Below are positions 10,344 to 21,500 of a stretch of 64,000 nucleotides of DNA, piece after piece. A model generated the notes under the pieces. It saw nothing but the letters and a program-made list of their open reading frames with translations, had not been told where the DNA came from and ran no database searches. The translations under genes were made by a program, and so were the position numbers. Source of the DNA: Brassica napus (lineage: Eukaryota > Streptophyta > Magnoliopsida > Brassicales > Brassicaceae); NCBI RefSeq assembly GCF_020379485.1, contig NC_063444.1, positions 5,776,652 through 5,840,651 of the forward strand, written 5' to 3'. Position 1 is the first letter of the stretch, and each line of letters opens with the position of its first letter.

Positions 10344-11864
10344 TAAGTTTGGTAGTGATTTTTATATTTGTTAGAGCATGTTTTTCGATAAATATTATTT
10401 TGTTAACTTTTAATATCATTATATCCACTACGGCCCAACACGGTATACTCTAAGAACTTTTCGTAATGGACCAACATGGTATATTTACAGCCCATAGATT
10501 TTTGATTTATTTTGTTGTGTCCGCTATAGCCCATCTCTTCTTACATATTGTTTTACCCTAAGTATTTGGGGGTCTAAAATCTGGGACCGACTCTAGCTTG
10601 AATTAATTGTATATAGTAATCACGATTCCAAACCTCTCATCATGTTTTTACTCTTTAGGTTACTGTTTTCTTTGCTCACTTCCTGTCAATTCATTACGTT
10701 TTCCTGGTCAAAATCTTTGAGTTTTATTATTACTCTATTTGATAATACATTATGTTCTGGTTCTTTTCCATGATGGTGCAAAACTACTATTTTCACTTGA
10801 GACGGATCAGTTTTTAACGAAGAAAACGTTTTGAGGAGCCACCGTCCAACCTATAATGGAAAATTACAAACTTGGTATATCACTTGAAGTGAATGAAAGA
10901 GACATGATCTGGCTCCATTTAATCGAGTGCTTTATTCTTTTTAGAGGTTATCACGATAAGTTACATAATTTGTGAGAAAAAGGAGGGTGTTTGCGGTTTC
11001 TTGGGTGTGAGTCGTGTGACAAACATATTAACTTTTAATATCTTATCGAATTTTTAATCAATTTCAGAAAATTTAATATTGGCTTAAATCTGCATTAACA
11101 TTAACAAAACTAATACCTAGAAATTTTTTTAGACCATTGCCAATTCATTTCTATATTTTCTCTAAAAAAGAAAAAGTATAAAATGAGTTTTGTTACAATA
11201 CAATATAGTTTTTTATTTTTAAATGACATTTCTATATTTTTCTTAAAATAGACAAATTTTACTATAAAGGCATATATTAGATAAAACCATCTCTATAATA
11301 TTTCTTTTATATTTTAAAAGAAAATATAGAAATTGTTTAAGATGTTCTTAAAGAATTATGGTATCTATTGAGTTTGATAAATTGTATTGAAGCGACTATG
11401 GAGTATATTTCTAACGCATTTTAAAACATACTGAAGCGAAAAAAATCAGTTACTTTTTGTTCAGTCAACCGGTCAATAACAAGTTTGAGTAATCCGGTTC
11501 ACACGGCTCCAACAGTAAATACTCATAAGATGTTGGAGTCACGTCGATGTTCACACGTGGCAATATCTTAGCCAAAATTTCAGATTCTCCATATGTTGCG
11601 TCACTGTTAAAGGACACGGTACTGGTCAAAGGCCAAAAATGATCCAGCCACGTATATTTCTCCGTACAAATTTATCAACAAAAATCTTGTAAATTTATCC
11701 TGACGGGACGTGGAGAGTGAACAGTGCCTTATGATTAAAGGACTCTAAAGAAGGACACGTGCCATGAGATTAAGACACGTGGTCCGCATTATGATCGGTG
11801 TCACGTGACTTTGTGGCAGATCATGTGATCCTTTATGTTGAGATTTCATCCCTATTAGGTATTA
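10344..11864. other. Gene-free AT-rich spacer
   Basis: No coding frame of substance. Contains the half Harbinger-like end at 10371, AT-rich debris with short inverted stretches around 11150-11340, and the cluster of ACGTG motifs at 11554-11807 listed separately. Confidence 0.6.
11554..11807. promoter_or_regulatory. Cluster of G-box/ABRE motifs without an adjacent gene
   Basis: Four palindromic CACGTG hexamers at 11554, 11756, 11776 and 11802, with further ACGT cores near 11539, 11648 and 11706, lie within about 270 bp. CACGTG and ACGTGG are established binding sites for bZIP (ABF) and bHLH factors. No host gene follows; the next feature is the Harbinger transposon starting at 11865. It could be an orphan promoter of a lost gene or old transposon sequence. 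Confidence 0.45.
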
Positions 11865-12308
11865 GACTATATACAATAATAGATTCAACCCACGGCAACC
11901 TCCACATCATTTTCTCTTTCTCCCACATCAGTTTTTCTCTCTTCCACTTGATAATTCAACACCCACTCATTTTCTATACTCTACAATAGTTTGTTTAATA
12001 AAATTCAACATCATACTATACCATTTTTATTTTTCATATTTTTGTTTTGTTTTACATCTTTTATTTTGTAGTTACATATTAATAATAATTAGTTTAAATT
12101 AAATTACAATATTTAAAAGCTATATAAATGATTAATTAATTTATTTTTAATTTTATAATTTCAATAAAAATATCAATTATTAAATATAAAAAATATAAAG
12201 ACGTATTAATATAAAATAAAATTACAAAAACTTAAAATTCAATACAATACATTAATAAGCATACAACACAAATAATAAAACACACATAGCATAATTAGTA
12301 CAATAAAC

Positions 12309-13632
12309 TTAACTCACAAACTTAGAAATATTTCTAACCACAGAGCATTCTGAATTTTTCCATATGTGTTTGACTAGATCTGCTTGCAATTCGTGATGCA
12401 CGTTTGAATCACGGAACTCATAACTAGCACGAACGTGATTTGCAAATGCAGGTAACACATCGGTCGAGAATGGTTGTGGTGCATTAGATACACTTGCCTC
12501 CTCAGATTGATCATAATCAGTCCAGTGTTGAGCATATGTATCTCGTTCATCCTCAACAATCATATTATGCAATATGATACTCGACCTTATTATGATAGCC
12601 AAATCAGAAATTTTCCACAAGCGAGCTGGTTCGCGAATGATTTTAAATCGAGCCTGCAGCACTCCGAATGCACGTTCAATGTCCTTATGGCATCCCTCCT
12701 GAACTTGTGCAAATAACTTGTCCAGTTCACTTTGAGGAAGCCTAATCGATTTGACGAAAGTAGGATAAGAAGGATAAATACGGTCAGCTAGATAGTACGC
12801 CATATTGTAAGGTCGTTGGTTCACGAAGAAGTTAACTCTTGGAGTATTTCCTTGTTCAACAGCATTGAACACTGGTGAACGATCTTGAATGTTTATATCG
12901 TTCAATGTGCCTGGACATCCAAAAAAGCATGTCAGATCCATAGATCATTGGTTGCAACCACTTCAAGAATAACAGTGGTAATTCCCTTAACTCCCCGAGT
13001 ATATTGTCCTTCCCACGCTTTAGGAAAATTTTTTCATTCTCAGTGCATGCAATCAATACTCCCAATCATCCCCGGGAACCTTCGCATTTCACTAACATGC
13101 AAAATTCTTTGCAGGTCATCTTCAGTTGGGGCTCTGAGATACACTTGCTCGTACATTTGTATGATTCCCTTGCAGAACCTACGCAAGCACTCCAAAGCTG
13201 TTGTGCCTCCAATTTTAATGTATTCATCAACCCCGTCGGCCGCCATACCATATGCTAATATTCGCATGGCTGTGGTACATTTCGCTAATGGAGATATACC
13301 TTCTTTATTAGCTGCGTCATATCGTTGAGTGTAGTAATCGTCACTTCTTGATAGGTCCCCTACGATTCGGAGAAAAACATGTTTTCGCATCCGAAATCGT
13401 CGACGAAACATTGCATCGTCATATTTAGGTTTATTGGAAAAGTAGTCGTCAATCAATCTTTGATTTGCCGCTGCATGATCTCTCTTGTGGTACTTTCTCT
13501 TGCTACGAGATGGATAGTCTTCCTCTATTTTCTTTCGACGCTCCCTAAACTGGTTGAGAATATACCTTTCTTCAATTTCAGAGTGTTTTTTTGTAAGCTT
13601 CAATATCAAAAAGAAGTTCTGATGGATCCATA
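12309..13632 (-). pseudogene. Harbinger (HARBI1-like) DDE transposase, broken
   Basis: Reading from ATG 13632 (MDPSELLF), the frame shifts by one in an A-run near 13590, then runs through the transposase core: helix-turn-helix-like RRRFRMRKHVFLRIV, first catalytic Asp in GMIGSIDCMH, then GCPGTLNDIN, YYLADRIYP, and IERAFGVLQARFK with the likely catalytic Glu, ending near 12309. In the middle (about 12920-13040) three conserved Trp codons have become TGA in the same frame, so the two long open pieces belong to one gene. Plant Harbinger transposases are about 400-450 residues, which this reconstructs in extent. Confidence 0.85.
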
Positions 13633-13716
13633 TCAAAAGGAATTTATGATGGATCCATTGTGGTATTGGTACATCAATGAAAGAATGAGTCCATATTTAT
13701 AAGACAATGAAACCGA

Positions 13717-14130
13717 TGGATCATGTTGAGTGGTTGGAGGATAAGATTCTTACATTAAAGAAAAAGTCATGGGCACTTGACAGTATTATTAAATCACATT
13801 GAGTGGCTAGAAGATAAGATTGATGAAAAAGTCACCGGAACTTAAAAGCATTATTGAATCATGTTGAGTGGTTGCAAGATAAGGCTATGCTATTTAAAGC
13901 CGAAATGTACGGATAACATTGATGGAAAAGTCACGGGCACTAAACAACATTATTGAATCATGTTGAGTGGTTGCAAGATAAGATTATGTCATTTAAAGCC
14001 GAAATTGATGGATAACATTGATGGAAAAGTCACGGGCACTGAACAACATTATTGAATCATGTTGAGTGGTTGCAAGATAAGGTTATGCCATTTTTAAAGT
14101 CACAGGCGCTTTAAAATCATGTTGAGTGAT
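13717..14130. repeat. Tandem repeat of about 99 bp between the transposon genes
   Basis: Units containing ATGTTGAGTGGTTGCAAGAT and GATGGAAAAGTCACGGGCAC recur. The regular copies start at 13861, 13960 and 14059, exactly 99 bp apart. More diverged and shortened copies lie at about 13720 and 13797, and one more near 14110. The array lies between the end of ORF1 and the start of the transposase gene. Repeats in subterminal or intergenic DNA of transposons can bind transposase, but nothing here proves that. Confidence 0.85.
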
Positions 14131-14324
14131 TGGAAGATAAGATTTTATATTATTAAAGCATAACAAGACAATATATTATCAAAGCATCAACTGACAACAA
14201 CATTATTAAAGGAGAGAATGACAAAAAAAATATTATGAAGGCGTGGAATGCCATGACACAGACAAGCATAGAGTGGTATGATGCAGATAAGCATGGACGT
14301 GGTATGATGCAGACAACCACTTTT

Positions 14325-15499
14325 GACCACAAATAATTTCCAAATAATTCATCGCTCAATTGTTGGATCATCTCTTTGCTCTTGTCATTGAGATGTTCTT
14401 TTTCACTTAGTTTCAACCACATTTTCATCTTCTTAGCCCGAGTTTTTTCTTTCATCAATTGGTTTGCCTCATCTTGCCTTCTTGTCTTTGGATTGCCTCT
14501 TTTCGCCTTTGGTTTGCCTCCTCTTGCAACATGGCTAGTTTTTCTAAGAGTTCAAACTCTTAAGCCTTGATTTGTTTGAATTCATTAAAATTTTCGTTGA
14601 CCACTTCCAAGGCTACACCCTTGCCTTTCTTTTTAGCTTTTTTCTTTGTTGCATCCCTTCCCATTGGACGAGTAGTGGATCCTACAGAGTTGGAGTCACT
14701 AGCATCACTATCGTGGCCTCTCTTACATCCACTGCTTTTAGAGCCAATATTCCCTCTAACTTGACTACCATAACGTGGTTGATCACGGACAGCGATCCAT
14801 TCTTTCATTAAATTGAAATTTCCGGTACCACCACCTGAATAGATTTCTTGCGCTTTCGCCAATACATCTTGCTCCGACCATCCACTTTGTTGCATCGCTT
14901 AGCTTTATCGTAAGTGCCAATCCATTTTGACAATTTTGGTTCATGTAGTTGTAATGATTTCTGCATGAAACTCCACTACGCAGAGGATCAAATGAGCAAT
15001 GCTCATTACAATACTCAACAATTTTGCCCCAAAATGATTCACTTTTCTGGTTTCTGCCAACAACGCTGTTTGTTCCATATTTGATCCACCCACTCAATAA
15101 CTCAGTTGTCCATTTGACGCCATTTCGGGTAGTAGGGGTTGAACTGTCTGCACCAAGAGTTGCTTCATTAACCCCACTTATACCACCAAGAGTCATTTTT
15201 GTAGAAAACTTGGGAAATTCAGTTGCTCCAACATTCGAAACAATTTTCTTATCCATTGGAGTAGAAGAATAAGTGGGTGGTTGAGATGAATATGACATCG
15301 ACGAACTATAATATAGATGATAGTTTGGAACAGCCGGCGGCGTGAAAAAACTTGGTGGAAAACCATAATTTGGTATGTTTTGGGGTTGGTTGGGGTTAGG
15401 AAACGGATTTTGGAATGAATAGTTGTTGGGATTCGGATAGTTAAAAGGGTTGTTTGAAGTGTTTTGGATATTATTAGAAGGGTTTTGGTTGGAATCCAT
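14325..15499 (-). pseudogene. Harbinger ORF1, Myb/trihelix-like DNA-binding protein, broken
   Basis: The start is ATG 15499 (MDSNQNPSNN). An Asn/Pro-rich N-terminus of about 75 residues is followed by a SANT/trihelix-like segment (KWTTELLSGWIKYGTN, FWGKIVEYCNEHC, SCRNHYNYMNQNCQ) and then by SGWSEQDVLAKAQEIY after a frameshift near 14895. The C-terminal part is Lys-rich (KKKAKKKGKG) and continues past a stop at 14560 with a helix-rich tail ending in a LSDELFGNYLW-like end near 14325. Plant genomes often annotate such proteins as glutathione S-transferase T3-like or NAM-associated. In active Harbingers ORF1 works with the transposase. Confidence 0.7.
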
Positions 15500-15906
15500 T
15501 TTTTCAAAGAAGATAGAAAAATATAGAAACAAAAGTTATGAGAAGCTAAAGATGATTTTTTTTCTATGTCCAAATCTAATGTAACAAGTCTCTATTTATA
15601 GAGTATGAAAATTGATAAATTTTGATATAACTTTTGTTAAAAATAAATATTTTAATTTACAATAATTAAATCAAATAATGTAAGAGAGAAAAAAAAAACT
15701 AAAACACAGCCAATCAAAGAAAAGTCGCCATAACCACTTTCTCTTTCGCCAATGTAACTACGCCACATCGGACTGTCTCTCTCCTTCTCAACGGTTTAAT
15801 TTTTTCAGCTAGTTGTGTGCTAGGTCATTTTAAACGCATAATTAAACACACCACTGCACTTGATCAACTGTTGAATTAATATTTTCAGCAGGCCATTGCA
15901 CTTGTC

Positions 15907-17038
15907 TTAAAGAATCTGACAGATTGAAGTATTTTCCAGTTAAAGTAATTTTGCTTATGGAAGACTTTATGTAAAAATATTCGGATTCTCTTGGCAAGTT
16001 ATGTTATTCAATTTATTTGTTTTAACAAATGTTGATTTACTTATATTTTAGAGCAGTTTTTTTTAGATTATTCTAGAGCGTTTTATTCGCAGTTTTCTGT
16101 TTGTGTAAATTTTCAGTGCTATATACTTTTCTGATATTGTAGATATAATGGTATTGATAATAGTCGTTGGATACCAAACATTTGATGTATTCATTGACAC
16201 ATTATTGAATATTTTCATACATTATTGCCTTATTGGATACTAAACCTTTGATATCGTGCTTAAGAAACTCATAGTAGGTTAAATTTTAGAAAACTACTAG
16301 GCTAGGGTTATTTTCACATACTTCCATGATCAAAATAGCTAGGGGTCGATATTGTTATGACAGAAAATTAAGAAAATAATTTGGAATAAATGGATAAGAT
16401 CAAGAATTGGTGGTTACAGTAAAAAAAAATTGGGTAATCAAAGAGGAATAAAAGGGGTCACGTAGTAGTCATGATCGTGGGATAGATTATATCAACTATA
16501 TTAATTGTTTGGTGGGTATATCATGTAAGAAAGTATAACAAATCATATAAAAGTATTAAATTTAAGCGTAATGAACGGTCAAGATGGATGGGACATGCAT
16601 GCATGATCCCTCATGCTTCCTTAAGAGGTGGCATTCTTATCATGTGATTTCGACACGTGTACGTATACATTCTTTACGTACATCACATGCATAAGCTCCT
16701 TTACATTATAAAAACATTCCAAGTAGACATATAATTGGCATTTCAATTTTTAGACGATTTAATTGTTACATTTTTTGTCATCGAAGTTTAAATCGTGTGA
16801 TGCAAACTACCGATTTGTATCTGATGCCAGTAGCACACTCTTCCCTGATAGAAGCTTATGATCTAATGGTGTTAAAAATCGATTAGAAATTATATAAAAT
16901 TGAGCAATAAAAAGCAATGCGAGAAAGAAAAAAATGAGTAGCAATACGAGAGCGGAATCAGGTCGGAAATTTTGGATAGAAACAATAGAACTGAGTGATT
17001 AAAGTGATGTGTCATATATTCGAATAAAAATAATAATG
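15907..17038. other. Gene-free spacer
   Basis: AT-rich sequence without a coding frame. An RY-like CATGCATG stands near 16597 and one CACGTG near 16651. Nothing else could be supported. Confidence 0.6.
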
Positions 17039-17050
17039 ATGTTCTTAGTT

Positions 17051-17849
17051 TTTTTTGCCATCTAAAAGTTATTATTAAGGGACAAAGCCCAACACGACAT
17101 CTCACATACATTACCAAAAAACCAAACACAAAAGATAAAAACTAAATGGGTTTTAAGCCCAACCCACAGAACCGGCCCAAATCATTAACCCAATATGCGC
17201 CTTCATTACCCGGCGCGACAAGCCCAAAAACTGCTTCCCAAGCCCACTAGGCTTCACACACACGTGTCGATTAATTATCAAGACCAAACCACGTGTTGGA
17301 CTCCTCACCGATGAGGAACACGTGTTTTACCGACACCTCCACCTTTCACCGCTTCGGGCATCATCACCGGCGTTTCACCGAAGTATCACTGGAATAGAAA
17401 CTCTGCGCCACGAACCCCTCGTCTTCCACGGAAAGCAACTTCGACCAATCGAGATCTCATCCAAGGAAGAACCCAAACTCTGACTCAGTCGGGATCTCAA
17501 ACACCAATTTCCAATCGAGATCTCCTTCCTTGCCTTGATTTCGTGTATCGGAGAGCATCCAATCGACCCAGTCGAGATCTCCTCCAACTTCCAGCGAATC
17601 AAAGCTATAAACCCATCGATCGCAGGAAAATAAACTTCTATTGTCGGCGGCGCAGAGCTTCGGAAGCCTCTACCATCCCGAGATCAAAAACCGACGACGA
17701 CGAGGCTGAAGGAGCCTCTGCCTCCCGGAATCAAACAACCTGGTAAAGCACCAGAGAAAGCTTCGTCTCATCTCATCTTCGTTAAGACACGAAGAGAGAA
17801 AAAGAGAAGTCTCGGTCTCCGGCCTTAGCATCTCCCACTCCACATAATC
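17051..17849 (-). mobile_element. Sadhu-like non-coding retroposon
   Basis: A 799-bp unit flanked by a perfect 12-bp target duplication, ATGTTCTTAGTT, at 17039-17050 and 17850-17861. A T-run at its left edge (17051-17056, extended by the duplication) is the poly(A) tail, so it inserted on the minus strand. Its base composition is much richer in GC than the surroundings, and it has no credible protein. Size, tail and flanks fit Sadhu, a LINE-mobilised non-autonomous family of Brassicaceae; another LINE-dependent retroposon or a processed pseudogene is possible. Three CACGTG motifs lie at 17261, 17290 and 17319. Confidence 0.65.
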
Positions 17850-17861
17850 ATGTTCTTAGTT

Positions 17862-18355
17862 ATCGATGATATTGACAAATAAAAGGGTCAACAGTTAATG
17901 CATTGGAGTAGTGTATAATATGAGGTTGGACTGTATGGCGAAACATTATTGTGTTGTATTGTATGGTCGATATGCAGCGATATACATAGATTATTTTATG
18001 AAATGATGTTTAAGAAAAAACAGAAAAAGTAAAAGTAATAAATTGACATCTTAAAACTTGTGGCTGAGATTACACATTGTGGAGTGTTTTTGGGGTCGCA
18101 TGGTTTCTTTTTCAACCTTTACATCATGTTCAACTAAATAACCGCAACCAATGTTTAGTTCAAACAATTTTCACTCGTTTATCAAAATGGTACATTTTTT
18201 GTTAGGTATGCTACAGTATGTAACCAAAAAAAAAATCGAAAATACAAGTAAAAACAATGAATATCTGCCCACAAATAAGAACTCAAAATTTATTCTTTAG
18301 AAAAAAAAAATTGATTAAAACTGACGCGAAAACATAGTTTTAAAAATTACTATTT
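17862..18355. other. Gene-free spacer
   Basis: AT-rich sequence between the retroposon and the LTR element. No coding frame, RNA gene or element end was seen. Confidence 0.6.
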
Positions 18356-18360
18356 AAAAG

Positions 18361-18510
18361 TGTTGTGAATCGAGAGAAAAAAAGAATTGGCTAATCATTA
18401 TTATTCTATAGACCACGATACATGTATATAGAAATACAAGACTAGGGTTTAGAACCTCTAGAAGATGGGCTTATGGGCCTATACGGACATCCACATAATA
18501 GTTCATAACA
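18361..18510 (-). repeat. Left (3') LTR of the 18.4-24.3 kb element
   Basis: About 150 bp, TG...CA ended, roughly 80% similar by eye to the right LTR; preceded by the AAAAG target duplication. Confidence 0.8.
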
Positions 18511-21500
18511 GTCCACTTTAGATGTACATTAAAATATATTTCGTAAAACGCATAAGATGCTACCTCAATAAAAACCTTACCAGAAAAATTCAGTGAGAAA
18601 AACTGTGGTGAAAGAAAAAAGAGTGCAGCGCATTTACTCCCCCTGAGGAGAACATAACTTGAGATATCTGATATGACACAATCCAATGTGATGAATTAAC
18701 TCCTTCTTCTTAGGGTTGGACCGGTTTACTTCTCTTGACAAATTTGACACTCTTCACTAAAACTTGAATATCTTGGTGACCGTAAGATAAAATGACTTCA
18801 AACCACTTAGAAATCGAAGCTAACATCCATGTCTAACTTTAGGCACCAATATGGCTCTGGTAAGATAAAAATATCGAGTGGTATTTTGAATATCATATGA
18901 TATTAGGTATTCTAAGACAGCTTGTACATTTCCTACGAAAACAGTCATATCTCGAGTTCTATAACGGAGAATGACTTGATTCAAATTGGAGATGAAAATA
19001 GATTCAAATATCTTTCTCCGGACACCAGTTTCATATTTTAATTCCATCTAGAAGGTCTCCTTTGATTCAAATAATTTCGACATTTGTTTCTGTCTAGCGA
19101 ATGAAATGTGTCCATACCTTGATTCTTGTTCAAGTATGATTGATCTTTGATCATTATCTTCTGATTCTTTTAGTCTTAAAATACATTAGAAGATTGATAT
19201 ATCTTTATCACTTAAGTGATAACATTCCTCTCAAGGTATCTATCATTTGCGTGTTCTTCGTTGCCTCGTTAAAACATTGACATGGAAAATCCAATGGGAC
19301 AAAACCATGATAAGAAAAAAGAGTACAACCACGCACATCATCATATTCTCCCCCTGGAAGCATCATATTCGGGAAATGTATTCTCATCATATATATCATC
19401 CTTTTAGGAATGGATATAAACATATTCTCATTGAATAAACTCGTTCGATTTTCAGATAATCTCTTAGACCATTAGGCTTGTAGTCCATAGCCTCTCTTTC
19501 ATACAAAATGTCATATTTTGGTCTATTTGGAATCCATGCACAAATTTCCTTTTATAGACAATTTTCTAAACATTCACATTATGCATAATTATACATACGA
19601 GTTATTCTTTTGCTTCTTGTGAAAGTTACAAGTATGACTATCCTTCTTGTCATATGAAATCACATCTTTCAATCTTGAAAAAGATCAGTAAATTTTCAAT
19701 ATCATGGTAATTCATGACCAATACTTTTTCTTTCTTTTATATTCTCAATATACTCGAGCGGTAATGTTCTCGAGAACTAGCATTTACTGTTTCTAGCAGT
19801 CCAAATCCTTATGGGGTTTACTGCTTCTTGCAGTTTATATCTTTTGGATCTTTAACAGAAATTTCATTGTTCCAGTGGCTCTCAGTTCTTTTTCTTTGTT
19901 GCCAGACTAAAGAAACTTATAAGTTGATGCTTCCACCACATGATGTGTTTCTTATAGCAATTACAGGTCTTTGTGAGAAGTCTTGTGCAACTACTCTTTT
20001 GCATCTCATAACTTTTCATCATCTCATTCATTCTTTCACATAATGACCTATTTATGTGCGACTGGTTTTACACCATTAGGTGTATGGACTACTTGTTCAA
20101 TTACTCTCTTTCCAAGAGATTTAGTCTTTGCATCTATTGTTTTTTTTTCTCTCTTTTCGGCCATTTATCACATTGTGTACACTTTTCAATAGATGATTCA
20201 TGATCCTCATTCTCATCAACTGCTTCATTGCATGCATAAGTATTTACGACGTCGATTTGGTATTGGTTTCATATCGTTCTAGACATGACATAGCTATTTG
20301 AGTTTTATTTATTCTCAGGTACCTGAATTTCTTCTTGTCATGTTTTCTATCTCTCCTCGAGATCTTTAATTTTTCATTCCTCGATTCTGCCATTCTCATT
20401 CAAGCTCATTTTCTTTCGTGAGGATTATTATATTCAGAACTGATAAGTCTTTCATCTTCAAGCGCTCTTTAGACTCATTAGCAGTTTGATACCGTCCTTC
20501 TGAGACATTAATTTTAATTGGAGCATTTAGAGCTGGTACTTGTGACTTAATCACTTTCTTAGGGTCAGTAAATGAGTCTGACAACTCATATGCTAATCTC
20601 TGTAATCAAATTATCTATATACATTTATTTTGGACTTTAATTCACGCTCTTTTATCTGAGGATCAATGATAATTCATTTAACTCATTCATTCTCCAACTG
20701 TTTATTTTCTCCCCTTAATGTTGGATAGACTAACTATGAGTCTTTAAATAAATTTAATAAAATCTTCAAGATTTTATCATCAATGGAGATCATATCCAAC
20801 CTATTCATAACCTCCTTTGAGGTCCCATCTTTTATCGGTGTGGTGGAGCAACTACAAATTATCCAAATTTTCTAGATGGGATCTTTGGTTCCTGACCCAT
20901 AACCAATTTGATGGGGAGAGTTCTTAATTAATTTTGGCATTATGCGAATCAATACTGCTGCATCTTACATATGAACATTAGCTACAACATGTTCATCATG
21001 CATCTCAACATGCATAAAATAATTATCAAAGGCTTGTGACTTCACCAGTATTACCAATAAATCTCGCAAACATCAGGTTGCGGATCTGTGACAAGGATAC
21101 ATACGACCTTCTTGTCGATGCATTAATTATAAACACATGGTGGATGATCAGTCCACCGGTGGGTGATCAAGCCCACAAACATCTCCTTGTATTTATAGAT
21201 TCTCAATCTATTTGACTGGTGAAAACCCGTATTTTATATTGCCTTGTAAGTAGCAACATATAGCAAATCATTCGTAAGAATCTTATAGTTCTTCAACAAA
21301 TGTCCATATGATTATCTTTCGCATCATTACTAAACCGGAATGGCATAATCGGTTTGCCAAACATTACACTTTCAGTAAACTTCTGGTTTACTTCTACATT
21401 AATCTCCATTTTCTAATCATTGTGTAATACAATACAATAGTGTCTTGCGTAATACTTCTGATTGAAGGTATTCAACATTTCCCTTTGCTTATTGTCTCAA

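Larger units (their letters stand above)
11865..15906 (-). mobile_element. PIF/Harbinger DNA transposon, nearly complete but inactive
   Basis: Carries both genes typical of the superfamily on the minus strand: a Myb/trihelix-like ORF1 (15499 to about 14325) and a DDE transposase (13632-12309). The proposed ends are flanked by TTA (11862-11864 and 15907-15909). Both ends start GAC followed by CAAT and share an ATTCAAC block, but the inverted repeats are poor, so the borders are less certain than the content. A 99-bp tandem repeat separates the two genes. Both reading frames carry stops or frameshifts, so the copy is dead. Confidence 0.7.

Noticed and set aside
10371..10400. Second Harbinger-like end next to the RPS3-carrying element
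   Set aside because: No inverted partner downstream; left as a solitary half end.
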